Below are positions 1 through 11,208 of a DNA stretch of 64,000 bases, piece by piece. Position numbers and translations under genes: made by a program. The notes under the pieces were generated by a model that saw only the letters and a list, made by a program, of their open reading frames with translations, was not told where the DNA came from and made no database searches. Each line of letters starts with the position of its first letter. Positions within the stretch are counted from its first letter, which is position 1. The stretch lies in contig JADCRB010000036.1 of the NCBI GenBank assembly GCA_021464245.1, positions 186,001-250,000 of the forward strand. Direction: 5' to 3'. The DNA comes from Carallia brachiata (Eukaryota; Streptophyta; Magnoliopsida; Malpighiales; Rhizophoraceae).

Positions 1-2930
1 TGCTTGCTTTTTTTTCCCCTTTCTTTCCTTCCTTTTTAACAAATGCCATGTACAGTGTTAGACTATGTGTCACGAAATATTGTATCTATTCTCTTGTCCT
101 TGTCTACAAAATCCTGTCTCTCTCACACAAACACTCACCTATTTTTGTTCTCTCTGAAGGACCACAACCAGAAAGCCATGGAAAATTCCATCCTTGCCAC
201 ATATTTTGACCAAAAGTAGCACAGTAAAGTGTTCAACCAAGAGTGTTTTTTATTTAACCACAAATAAAAAAATATTTGTGGATATGATAATTATAATATT
301 TATGAATTAAAATTAATTTTTAAATTATTTATGTCTTTCTTTAATATCTTTATAAAAAAAATTATTATACAAACATTAATAAATTTGAATGTAATTTTAT
401 TATAACAAATTACACTGATGATCAAATCTACAATTCGAACGACCGGCTCACCAATTCGTCAAATTGCAAGGAAACTGTAAGTTCAATCACTGATTGTCAA
501 AAAAGGTTATAGACCTTGCCTTTAATTGACAAGTGTACATTCTCACTTCTGTTATTCTTACAAGATGTGACGGCCCGTTGGCACATTAATCTTGTCACCA
601 TTTTTTTGTTTATTACCTTTTTTTGTGGGGCAAACTCTATGAATTGGGTCTTGGGCTTGGGCACAAGAAAGCCTTCCAATTCCATAAACCCCTCGCTCTG
701 AATAGATTATAGAAAAACAACGACAATATGAGTTTTGGGCTTTGGGTCATCGCACTCGGGAAATCTCCAAAGAGTTTTGGGGGTCCGAGGCAGGGCCGGG
801 GCCGTGTTTAGAGACCATCATGGTGATTGGATTGGTGGATTTGTATGTAATATTGGGTTTGCCTCCGCTTTGGTGGCTGAGCTTTGGGCTGTTCTGCCAG
901 GCCTTGGCTCTCATTGGACCCTGGGATTTCGCAATCTGCTTTATCCTAATCCATATGGGTTGGTCTTTTTGGATCAGCCACCTGCTGATATCTTGCAGAT
1001 CCTCTAGGATGATAGTAAGGGAGTTTGTCTCTGCTGATATGTTTAAAATTTTTTTTATGGGTGTTTTGCCTCGATAAATTCACAAAATCTGTAGTTATGC
1101 TCAATGGAGAAACTCTTCTGAAGGATGATAATATTCCATAGCAATAATCCGATGGCATTTTGTCTCGTTTTTGGAGAAGTAGCTTCCAATTTTCCATTGG
1201 TTTTCACAGGTCAACAGCCCATGCAATGAGTTCAAGAAAATAGTCAAGGGTGGTTATAGGCCAGAATCGAAAGCCATAGTAGGAGAACAAGGCCCGTTCA
1301 TCCTATGTAATCACACATTTGATTTTATTATTATTATTATTATTAATTTTGCAAATGGGGAAAATCCTAAAAGGTACATCCAATAGAAAATTTTTAGTGG
1401 GCAGCCGAATTGTTGGCAGGCGGCTCAGCAGTCGCAAGCATAATTGCTGTTAGGTCCACATTGCATGATACACCTACTGTTTGGGCCTGAAATGCCCTAT
1501 TGATCCGCAAGATGAAGCCAGCCCATGTTGACCTCTTCGGCTAATACACATGATAAAACTTGCCTGGGGGAGTAAATGTTGCTGTGGAAATTGTGCGCTA
1601 GACCCAAACAGTAAAAAACATATGGGCCCGCTTTACAACTGGGAAAGCAACAGCCGTCTTTGAAGAGACTTTCTAATAAATTAGTTTTTAATTTTTATTT
1701 TAAAATTTTAAAATTTTAATTTTAAGAAGAAAAGTATGAGATTTAATAAAAAGAGAAGGGTATTTTGTAATTTATTGTCTAATTGGCTTTTGATAGACGA
1801 AAAAATGTATAGTTGGTAGCCAATTTTAAAGCGAGATATGAAATTTGATACATTAAAATTATGAAAAACTCACGATTTATATAATTCATAAGTGTAGTAA
1901 CTTGATTAAAAAATAATAATAATAATAAAAATTCATAATCCTACACAAACTACTAATCGAACGGCTTAAAAAATTTGACCATGGCTGTTGGTTGGTTCCG
2001 TCGCATTTGCGTGAACTCTTTTTTCTTTAATTTATTATTTGTTTTTAAAGTCACTGTTGGAATGGGTAGCGTAAATTCACGGTAGAATGACAACTTGACA
2101 TGAGCTTAGCGGTAAAATGTCGAGCTAAGAAGAGAGTACGGCACACGACAGTGATGCGGCGAGTGGCGCAAACGGTAATTACTAATTAGACGGAAAACGC
2201 GGAACCAATGACTCGCACGACAATAACCACCTGAAGGCGCCCAGCGCCGCGTCTCAAATACTCCCAATCGCATGCATGCTGCGCACGGTCGCTCTCTTAC
2301 AGCTGGACAGTGGACCCCACCCCCAACCCCCACCCAAATTCGCAGGAGAGAAAGAGAGAAGACAGAGATCCCGTCAACAAAATTCAAAGAGTAACAATTT
2401 TTGTTTTTTTTTACCCTCATTATAATAATCATTATCCAAAACAAATTAAATAATTTAATTAATATTTTTTATTTTTTACCGGTAAATATAGTAAAACAAA
2501 TTTTAACTATATTAAAAGTTAAAGAGTACAAATTACAAACACTTTTTGGAAGACTTTTTTAGTCTTTTAGTATTTTATTCAAGTCGGTTTATATTAGTCA
2601 GTCTAATAAATTAGATATTAAACATTCTTAAATCAAAAAAATAGTACAAACTGGATTATGATTGTAATAATAATTTGCACTGTAGTTGAATTGAATAATA
2701 ATAATAATAAGATTAATCCTAGAGATTCTAATTGTATTGAGATATATTTGGACACGAAGTAATATAAATTTTTGTATGAGTGAATTTAAAAAGAAAAATT
2801 ATTTATTAAACTGTATCTAGTTAGTTATGTTCTAACAATAATTGTAACAAAGTCCAATTAGGGTAATGAATGAATAATCAGAAACAAAATCCTAATAGAA
2901 CGAATTAACCAAACGGACTAAAATCAAAGA
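1..2930. other. Gene-free AT-rich flank left of SWEET copy 1
   Basis: No open frame here has recognisable protein motifs or a convincing exon chain. The stretch holds A/T runs, a short ATT repeat near 1327-1344, and a GC-richer patch at about 2150-2340 followed by very AT-rich DNA. The right part is probably the distal promoter of the SWEET gene that starts at 3128. Overlapping small frames at 735-1077 were examined and not supported. Confidence 0.6.
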
Positions 2931-2934
2931 CGCC

Positions 2935-2941
2935 TATAAAA
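2935..2941 (+). promoter_or_regulatory. Probable TATA box of SWEET copy 1
   Basis: A TATAAAA motif lies 193 bases upstream of the start codon at 3128. It is followed by a CT-rich stretch (about 3000-3110) typical of a plant 5' leader. The position predicts a transcript start near 2965-2975. The motif is seen directly; the promoter role is inferred. Confidence 0.5.
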
Positions 2942-3127
2942 TGAGACTTATCCATTCAGATATTGTTTCCCTCTATGAACAAGAAATCTTTGACCCATAA
3001 TCAGTCGTTTCTTCTCTCTTTTTGCTCGCTCGCTCGCTTTTATTCTTCTTGTTTTCCACTCTCATAAAGTCTGCAAAACCGTCTCCCTCTCACTCTCTCG
3101 TGATCTCAAAAGTCTCCGATCAAGAAG

Positions 3128-5633
3128 ATGGTGAGCGCTAGATTTGCTCGCAACGTCGTCGGCATTATCGGTACGGCCACAGCGCTCTCTTTCTGTCTAA
3201 TTAATGCTGTGTCAAAGGTTAATTAGCTAGTAATCGAGCTTCTTGACTAGGTGTTTTGGATATTTTTTTAATTATTTTTAATCAGCTTTTTTTCTAAGTC
3301 TTTGTGCGTTTTTTATTTTTTGTATCATATATGCTCGTTGCATGTTTCAATCCAACGTAACTTTGTAGAAATTTTTTGAAAGTTAAAATATGGTGAGGAA
3401 TTGAGAAGCGGAAGAAGAAAACTAGATCGTTTTTTTATTGAAACGATTTTTGTTTTACCTGTTTACGGACGATTATACGGCGGCGATGAGCTGAAAAACT
3501 TGCATGCAAGTCATATATGTGGATACATATAGAGAGAGATGCCTTATATATTTATTTATTTATTTGTTTTGTTTTGGTATAATAAACGTTTGATGAGATA
3601 ATGGTTTTTAAGTATGAGACAATGAGTTTGTTTTTAATTGAATTTAAAATTTGGTTCGTTCGATTTTCTTCTAAATCACGGTTCAAAATTTAGAAGGAGA
3701 AAACAAGAGTAAAAAAGGCCTTCGTCTTCATGCAATTTAATATTAAGGAGTTCTAATTGTTTTTATAATATTATTTTAATTGTTGTGTTTGTTGTTAATT
3801 TTTGGGGCCGATACTGTGTTTAATTTAAGCTGCGTTCATGTCAAATATTTCGGATGAATCTGTTTCTTTCTAGAAGTTGAAAGAAAAAAATTAAAAAAAA
3901 AAGAAAAAAATCCAAAATCTCACTTAGTCTAGATTATGATATTGTTTCTAATAATCGGTCCATAATTAATTATTTTTTTGTGAATGTGTATAGGGAATGT
4001 GATCTCTTGCGGTCTCTTCCTATCTCCAACGTAATTCTCTCTCTTATTGCTATTATTTATTATCTATTTTCTTTCCTTATAAGTAGTTTTTTCTTACGGA
4101 AATTGTTAGTTTGCTTGCTTTCCGTGCAGCTTTTGGAACTTTCATGAATACTTGTGATTTTTAGCTTCTTGGTTTTTTAAATTTGTGCGGGCAGCCCAAC
4201 TTTCTATCGCATATGGAGGAAGAAAGACGTGGAAGAGTTTCAGTATTATCCGTACGTGTTCACGGTGCTGAACTGCATGTTTTGGGTCTTCTATGGCCTG
4301 CCCATTGTCAAACCCGATAGCATTCTTGTGGTCACCATCAATGGGTTTGGGCTCGTAATTGAGTTGATCTACTTGGCCATCTACTGCTACTATGACAAAC
4401 AGCGCAAGGGCAGGGTGAGTTTCAAATGTATACTTGTAGCCTGTATTTAACTTGGGATTTAGATACTTGAAATGGTAGACTTTGGACTCGTTGTTTAACA
4501 ACGATACGAATGAACACATCGAGAGATTAGAGGTTCGAATTCTCTCTAATGATGAGCTACCCATCTTTTCTACAGACTAAACAACGGTTGTGATTTTCGG
4601 AATGCCCCTAACATTTTCCAGTTTCTGGCTTCTAGGGCTTCTGGCGTTACCATCTTAAGATTTGCAAACCCGTACAAAAGAGCCCCGTTAGTTCTATTAG
4701 CAGTTGATTCTACTCTTGCTTTTACAATTATGCTTTGCCAATTATCATTATTGTCTCTAATACGTGGCCTGAAATTCTCTGCTGTCAATCAATAGTCTGG
4801 AGGATTTTGGACAACGTGTAAACCGTTGCAAATCAGTTCTGTGTTGTTCCCTAGTTGGGCTTTTTAGAAGACATTCAATGTTGGGTTTGCTTTTCTCACA
4901 AGTTGGTTCTCTTTCTCCATTATCAGAAAAGGTTGCTTTGGGACTTATTGCGGAAGTGATTTTCATGGCCGTCATGGTTCTCATCTCCATGTTAGCATTC
5001 AAACATAGCAAAAGAATAACTTTCGTTGGAGTTTTCTGTGACGTATTCAATGTCATAATGTATGCTTCTCCTCTTATGATCATGGTAAGGGCCTACATGC
5101 TTCTGCTCTGATTTCATGTTTTCTCAGTGGTTTGTGTTGCTGCAATAGCAACTACTGTGTTGAAGTAGAATTACTCATATTGGGATCCCCTTTTTTTTTT
5201 TTTGGGGTTGATTTTAACAGAAAAAGGTCATTACGACAAAGAGTGTGGAGTTCATGCCTTTGTATCTCTCAGTGACTAACTTTCTCAATGGCTGCTGCTG
5301 GACAGCTTATGCTTTGATCCAATTCGATGCTTTCATACTGGTAAACAAAATCACCCACAAGTGCAACTGCCGTCATAATTTTTATGAATACTACTTCATA
5401 ATTTCTTGCTGCTTTAGCTTTTAAACGAAAATTTGAAGCCTATGTGAACCTGATTTTGACTCAATTTTTGTTTGCTCTTACAGGTTAGCAATGGTCTCGG
5501 AGCAATTTCTGGTGCTGCACAACTCATCCTGTACGCGTGCTACTACAGGACAACTCCCAAGCATACAGATAATGTAGTAAAGCCAGCACCTGAGATCCAG
5601 CTTTCAGCATCTGATGCGGCGGCCAGAGTCTGA
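3128..5633 (+). CDS. SWEET: SWEET sugar transporter, clade II (SWEET4/5/7-like), six exons
   Basis: This is a bidirectional, proton-independent sugar uniporter of the MtN3/saliva family. Clade II members mostly carry hexoses across the plasma membrane. Exons: 3128-3170, 3994-4030, 4195-4414, 4932-5084, 5221-5340 and 5484-5633. The protein starts [16 protein letters not shown] and contains the family signatures [34 protein letters not shown] and ACYYRTTPK. It forms two triple-helix bundles joined by a linker helix, with a short hydrophilic tail. It is about 234 aa, the usual size. Oddity: at exon 4 the obvious CAG acceptor (4924-4926) would put the exon one base out of frame. Only the next AG (4930-4931) keeps the frame. 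The gene converges on a second SWEET gene to the right. Family assignment is firm; subclade rests on remembered signatures; activity is unproven. Confidence 0.88.
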
Positions 5634-6273
5634 ACTATAGATTAACATTCAAAATTTGCTTTCGTGTTTTCTTTTTCTAGTTTTACCAATTGTTCAGCGC
5701 TTAAACGGTGTCGTGTTTAGTTTTGCTGCAAATTTAGTGTTTGGGATTGAATTTTGGATTGATTTTTATTTGTTGTTTTTGCACTGGACATACTTTTCGC
5801 TTGGACTCTCGGTGCTTCTGCAATTTCAATTTGATGCATAATGACATATTACCTAGACAAGAATGGTTGTCTGCTTAAAAGAGGGTCAGTTTTCAGCATA
5901 TTTTTCGTTACCCCAAGTTTGATAGTTTGTGTGTGAGATTGATGAGACTATCACTCTTTTATAGTTTGTGTGTGAGATTGATGAGACTATCACTCTTTTT
6001 GAAGAAACAAAGGAGGAGAGTAACCAAACTTCATTTTCACCTGTTTGTTTGGATCTGGAGGGATACGGTGAGTAGTAGTAAGCTTACTGGGTGGGGCTTA
6101 TTCTGTTTTTTTGATTGGCACCTGACCAAACCAAATTCCACGATCCAACATGGCCAAAACAGCAGTTGAGGCTTATTTTGGACCGTTTTGCTGCATTTCC
6201 TTCTACTACAACTTTATACTTGTCGTAGCTCCACTTCTATGATTTTTGGTGCGGCTGAGGGATTCAACTCTTT
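5634..6273. other. Spacer between the convergent SWEET genes
   Basis: This is the 3' flank shared by the two tail-to-tail SWEET genes. It contains a perfect 39-base tandem duplication (5922-5960 and 5961-5999) and otherwise AT-rich DNA with no gene. The polyadenylation regions of both transcripts should lie here. Confidence 0.6.
5922..5999. repeat. Perfect 39-bp tandem duplication
   Basis: The unit beginning ATAGTTTGTGTGTGAG occurs twice in direct succession without a mismatch. It lies downstream of the SWEET copy 1 stop codon. Confidence 0.9.
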
Positions 6274-9200
6274 TCAACTCTTGCCATCGAAAGTTTCAAT
6301 GATCAGCAGCTGCAACTGCACTTGTGGTTGCTTTGTTGGCGGCTTCTCGCTCGGAACCCAGTTCCTGTACTTGCAGTACAGCACAAGCTGAAGGATAGCT
6401 AACAGGGTTCCCATCAAATTGGCGGACTGCCCAACAAATATATATGAATTGAAGTCAAAAAAACGATCTTATTATAGCAAAGAATGGAAATAGTTCAAGG
6501 TATGTCTTTCTTTCTTTGAGTAAAAGAAAGTTGCCAAGTGCCAACCGTAATGAAGAGATCACGGCTCAATAGCCCAAAAGCTGTCATGATAGAGCTTGCG
6601 AGGAATGAGAATAGAGATAAGTAAAATGGCATATATTCCACGCTCTTAGTTTGTATCACTTGCTTCTGCAATAAAATAATAAATCAAACAAATTAGTAAA
6701 GCCTGTTTAGAGATGCTGTCAATTTTTTGTTACTGTTTCTTATTTTTTATTTTTATATTTTTACTATTTGCTGAATTTTTATATTTATTATTGTCAATTT
6801 TTATTTTTTTTGGTAAGAATAAAAAAGTAGATAGATAAAGAATAGTGAAAGAAATGGTAAAAAAAAAGTATAAATAGAGAGAAAAAAAATACAGAATGGT
6901 TGCTAGAGAGATGAAAAGTAAAAAGAATAGTTAGAGAGAGATGATAGAAAATGGATTGAGAGAGAAAATGGGGAGAGAGAGCGAGAAAAAGGGTAAAACG
7001 AGAACCAGTTGACAAGAAGAGAAAATGAGTAGAGAGAGTAAGCGCGGAGAGAGTAGCTAGAAAGAGAATACAAAGAGAGAATTGAGAGAAAATATACAGA
7101 AAGGATGAGTAGAGAGAATGATAGAGAGAGAATGAGTAGAGATAAAGAGGGTAGAGAGAGAATGGTAGAGAGAGAAAAATGAGAGAGAGAGAGGATAGAG
7201 AGAGAATGGTAGAGAGAGAAAAGAGAGAGAGAGAGAGGGAGGTAGAAAAAGAATGAGTAGGAGAATAGTAGAGCGAAAAAAAGGAGAGAGAGTGTGGGTA
7301 GAGAGAGAAAGAGTACAAAGAGAAAAGGAGGGAGATTGAGTAGCGAGTGTGGGTAGAGAGAGGAAAGAGTAAAGAGAAAAAGGAGGGAGATGGTACAAAG
7401 GGAATGAATAGAGAGAATAGTATAGTGAGAAAAAGGAGAGAGAGTGTGAGTAGAGAGAGAAAAAGGAGATAGAGAGAGAGGTTAGAGAGAGGATAGTTGA
7501 GTGAGAAAAAGGAGAGAGTGTGAGTAGAGAGAGAATGGTAGAGTGAGAAAAAGATAGAGAGAAGAGATAAAAAGAGAATGAGTAGAGGAAATGGTAGAGA
7601 GAGAGGGTAGAGAGAAAAATGGAGGGATAGAGAGAGGATGAGTAGAGAGAGATATAGTGAAGATGGTGGATAGAAAGAAAAAAGATTGTGAGAGAAAGTA
7701 TAGATTATAAAGTAAAAAACAAATTAGAAAAATATTTTTTATTATTTTCTCAATTTATTTTTTTATTAAAAAATACCTTCAATTTTTCAATAAAAAAATA
7801 AAAAATAAAAACGATACCAAACATGTTTTTTATTTTTCGTGAAAAATAAATAAAAAAAAATTTAAGCCATACCAAACGAGTTTTAAACAGTCAATTCTTA
7901 AAATGATATTCTAGCCTTGGAAAGAAAGGTACATTAATTGGCATGCCAGCAAGGCGATAAATTTGGGTTTCCAGAGATTACCACTATGGCAAGAGGTGAA
8001 GCATACATCACAACATTGAAGATGTCACACAGGATCCCAACAAAAAGGATTCTTTTAGTTTGATTAAATGCCAGCATAGAGATGGTAACGATGACAGCCA
8101 AGAGAATTGCTTCGCCGGCGAGTCCAATAGCAACCTTTCTCTGATACCACAGTAAAAACAAATTAAAACTTTGTAACAAAAGGTCATTCAATCACCTGAG
8201 TTTAACTCTGATGGCCACTAAATTTCCTCATCTGAAGATGGGATCGGGATTCAAATTCTGACCCTTTTTAAAAAATACCCACTAGGTGGGTTTGGGTGCT
8301 TTGTCCCAAAGGTGCAATGTGCCCAGTTCTCTTTTCCCTCTAACAATTAACAAATTAAACACTAACAATTTCTAATGTCTAAAAAAATAAAAGGCCATTC
8401 ACTTAGTTCATCCCTGTAGTTAAATTAAGAAATTTATTTTTTTATACTATTTTGGGGGCAACGATAATTAAGATTGATCCATCTGACTATAGGTAAGATC
8501 CTATTAACAAGCTAAACAAGCACTCGGCAAAGAACAGTCAATTAAAAGGCGAAGAGATTGGGAAGAATTAAACGTACCCGTCCTTTGCATTGACTGTCAT
8601 AGTAGCAATATACGGCCAGATAGAACAACTCGATTACAAGGCCAAAGCCATTAATGGTGACGACGAGAATGCTATCTGGTTTAACGATCGGCAAGCCGTA
8701 AAAGAGCCAAAACATGCAATTCAACACCGCTGCCAGGTAGGGATAAAATTGGAACTGCTCCACATTTTTCTTCTTCCATATGCGGTAGGAAGTTGGACTG
8801 GCCACACCACATCACATCAAAAACTTGTTTTAGGTCTCTGGGACTAGAAAATTGCACAATAAACATTTTATTAAACATGAAAACAATTAAGATAAATACA
8901 ATTATTGGGCTTCTTTCCTTTCGTTGAACTGAAAAGATTTAGTAGTGATAATAATAATAACAATAATAAATAACTAAATAAATAAATAATGTTAATGATC
9001 GTGTTAATAACAGAAAGGTAAAAGAGCTTACGCTGGTGAGAGGAAGAGGCCACAAGAAATGACATTTCCTATATAAAGAAGAAGAAGGAACAATTATCAA
9101 AATTTTCATTTAAATCAGGTGTTACTTTTTAGAAATAACATGAATTGTATTCCGAAATTATTAATTAAACAACTAAAATCCATCAAATTAAGTCAAAATT

Positions 9201-9618
9201 TATATATTTGAGAAATATAAGCCTAAAAGATTACCTTTTTTTTTTCTTTTCAAAGATCATGAATCTGTAGTCCTTCATTCAAGTTTTGGAAACATTTTTG
9301 AAAAATTTAAGTGCACAAAATCTCTCTCTCTCCATAGGTGTATGCATTGCATGCAGATTTATCGAAAGAAATTAAAGCAATCAAGTCACACAGAAACACA
9401 GTACGGCAAAAAGCAATCCAAATCGCAAGACTTCCAATGGAAATCAATAATAGCAAGCTTCTATTTAATTTCTTAATAATATTCATGCATTGCATCACGT
9501 TTATTTCACCAGCATTAATTGAACTAAACACGCAATTGCATTTGAACACACACAAACATAATAGTACTTACCAAGAATGCCAACAACATATCGGGGCAAC
9601 CCTATTGCTCATCACCAT
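6274..9618 (-). pseudogene. SWEET: SWEET-like gene with frameshifted exon 1 and SWEET3-like last exons
   Basis: Six exons match SWEET gene structure on the minus strand: about 9571-9618, 9032-9068, 8578-8797, 7982-8140, 6546-6665 and 6274-6426. Exons 2-4 closely resemble the neighbour ([35 protein letters not shown]). Exon 5 (KSVEYMPFYLSLFSFLASS) and exon 6 (GTLLAILQLVLYCKYR) differ strongly from the neighbour's and instead resemble clade I SWEET3-type proteins. Exon 5 is exactly 120 bases and in phase 0, as in copy 1. In exon 1 the frame from the ATG at 9618 is broken by a four-G run (9593-9596 on the plus strand) where three would restore it. No other in-frame start precedes exon 3. Intron 4 is enlarged by GA-rich DNA. 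It may be a pseudogene, a sequencing error at the run, or two gene pieces. Family assignment is firm; status is uncertain. Confidence 0.75.
6825..7700. repeat. GA-rich degenerate minisatellite in SWEET copy 2 intron 4
   Basis: About 870 bases of nearly pure purine on the plus strand, built from variants of GAGTAGAGAGAGAATGGTAG. On the SWEET sense strand (minus) it is a long pyrimidine tract ending about 160 bases upstream of the exon 5 acceptor. AT-rich stretches on both sides (about 6690-6800 and 7736-7880, the latter with ACCAAAC motifs) may be remnants of a transposon that brought it in. Open frames here are only Ser/Leu-rich low-complexity readings. Confidence 0.85.
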
Positions 9619-9667
9619 CTTCAATCAATTCCTTCTCAACTAATCCACCAAATCCTTTGTATTTCAG

Positions 9668-9704
9668 ATAGAGAGAGAGAGAGAGAGGGAGAGGGGGGGG
9701 GGGA
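9668..9704. repeat. GA microsatellite running into a G run
   Basis: A (GA)n tract followed by a run of about ten G lies just upstream of the exon 1 ATG of SWEET copy 2. It would form a CT-rich part of its 5' leader. Confidence 0.8.
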
Positions 9705-10856
9705 AGGGACAAAAGGGTACTTTTTGTTTGACTAGCGAAGTAATTAGAAGATGGAGTTTATGGTAAAGGAGACTCTGTCTTGTCTTCTTTATGCTGGTTT
9801 GGTTGGTGTGTGTATCAGTGTCAGTGTGTGTGTTTGGTGTGAACGAGTGCCAGTTTTGTAAATGAGTTGTTAATTTTGAACGAGTCTAAGATACTACATC
9901 TCACGCCACGCTTGCCTCTAACAAATTTGTTTCCAACGGTTTAACCATATTATTAGCGTCGACTTCTTTTTTCTCTAACAACAGTCAGAAGCCCACCCTA
10001 CATAAGCGCCCATGCAGAGTAATTAAAGAAGCCCAATTTTTAAGAAAAGGCTAGTCGGCTTATTTTAAAGCCCACGCTTTTATAACTGCTAATAGGCCCA
10101 ATGGTCTTATTTAAACTAAATTAAATGCCTGCCATTTATACAGTATGTTAAAGCCCACGTTTTAAAAAATAAGAGGACTTTTTTTTTTTTTTTTTGAATC
10201 AGCTGCACAAGCTGGTTATGATAATTAAATGGGCATTTTGACCAAAAAAAAAAAAAATTAAATTAAATGGGCATTTTCACAACCTGATGTTTTATCGAAT
10301 GGTGGCGGTTCAACGATTGATCTCTACTACATAAACGTATTCCAAAGAATAACATAGCTACAGGAGGAAAAGCCCTAGATGTCAAATGAATGTATTGACT
10401 AGAGAATCTAATTCTTAAAAATTCATGATTATATTCATCTGTCACCAAAATTCATTACATAAAATAGATTAGGCATAATCTAAATACTTGAGAACAGTGA
10501 TTACAAACTACAAAACCTGAAATTCAAACCCTTGATCTTATCCACGTAATCTCCCTCCTTTATTGCTGCTTTAACAGTGCCAATGGACAAAAAAAAAGTT
10601 CTTACATAGAGAGAGTATTACCTCTCTTGTCTCACTCACCAAAAGCCTGTAAATTGCATATACAAAAAAACAAAAAACAAAAATTCTTATAAAAGAAGAC
10701 AAACATAAGGCAAATGAAGGCTTTACAGAATGCATAACTGATTGAGGGAAAGGATACTGCAGGGCCTCTGCTGGCCTGCAGCCTATGCCCTCGGCATTCT
10801 AAGCTTAGAATTGGAACATGAAGGTGATTCCTTTCACGGTATATATATGTGTTTTT
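9705..10856. other. Intergenic region without a supported gene
   Basis: Upstream region of SWEET copy 2 (left) and 3' flank of the MRK1-like kinase fragment (right). It holds poly(T) and poly(A) runs (10180-10196, 10242-10258) and several GGCCCA/GCCCA motifs around 9990-10150. No coding exon was recognised. Confidence 0.5.
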
Positions 10857-11036
10857 TCATGGACCTCTGTACCTGCAGAAACAGAAACAACCTTGAGCTT
10901 AATCGAGGGGAATCATACCTCCACCCTTGGATGTGTCAATTGCCTCGTTCATCTTCGGCCGCTTGTCTGGGTTGGCATCCCAACACCGCTTCATTACATT
11001 TGCCAGAGAGGTTGGGCAACACCGAGGTATTTCGGG
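10857..11036 (-). pseudogene. Last-exon fragment of a Raf-like MRK1-type kinase
   Basis: On the minus strand this is the end of a plant Raf-like protein kinase of the AtMRK1 type. It matches the fragment at 44703-44848, with PRCCP, ANVMKRCWDANP and IDTSKGGGMIPL-type signatures, and then runs on to the family's C-terminal ending GCFCFCRYRGP and a stop at 10857-10859. A TAA interrupts the frame just after MIPLD, where family members have Gln. Eighteen bases are missing relative to the copy at 44.7 kb. No other exon of this kinase is present. The sequence passes directly into the PSA3 promoter at about 11034, so it is a truncated relic cut off at a rearrangement junction. Confidence 0.75.
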
Positions 11037-11208
11037 CCAAATTATTAGGCCAGAACCTTAAAAGCTAACTTAAACACAGGCCCAATAAATTTCACTGGAT
11101 CGGCCGCATTGCCCACCGGTCTTACATGGAAACGAAAGCATACAACCGCTACCAGTGGATAACAGATATAAAGGTGACAAACGACGTTAACTGCCACACT
11201 TCACGGCC

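Noticed and set aside
735..1077. Overlapping small open frames in two plus-strand frames
   Set aside because: No family motif, no splice context and chance-length frames in a locally less AT-rich patch.
4480..4560. B-box-like AGGTTCGAATTCTC in a SWEET copy 1 intron
   Set aside because: No matching A box at the right distance and no clear ends; too weak to call a SINE.
6794..7398. Long minus-strand frames rich in Ser, Leu and Phe
   Set aside because: They only translate the GA repeat; composition, not a protein.
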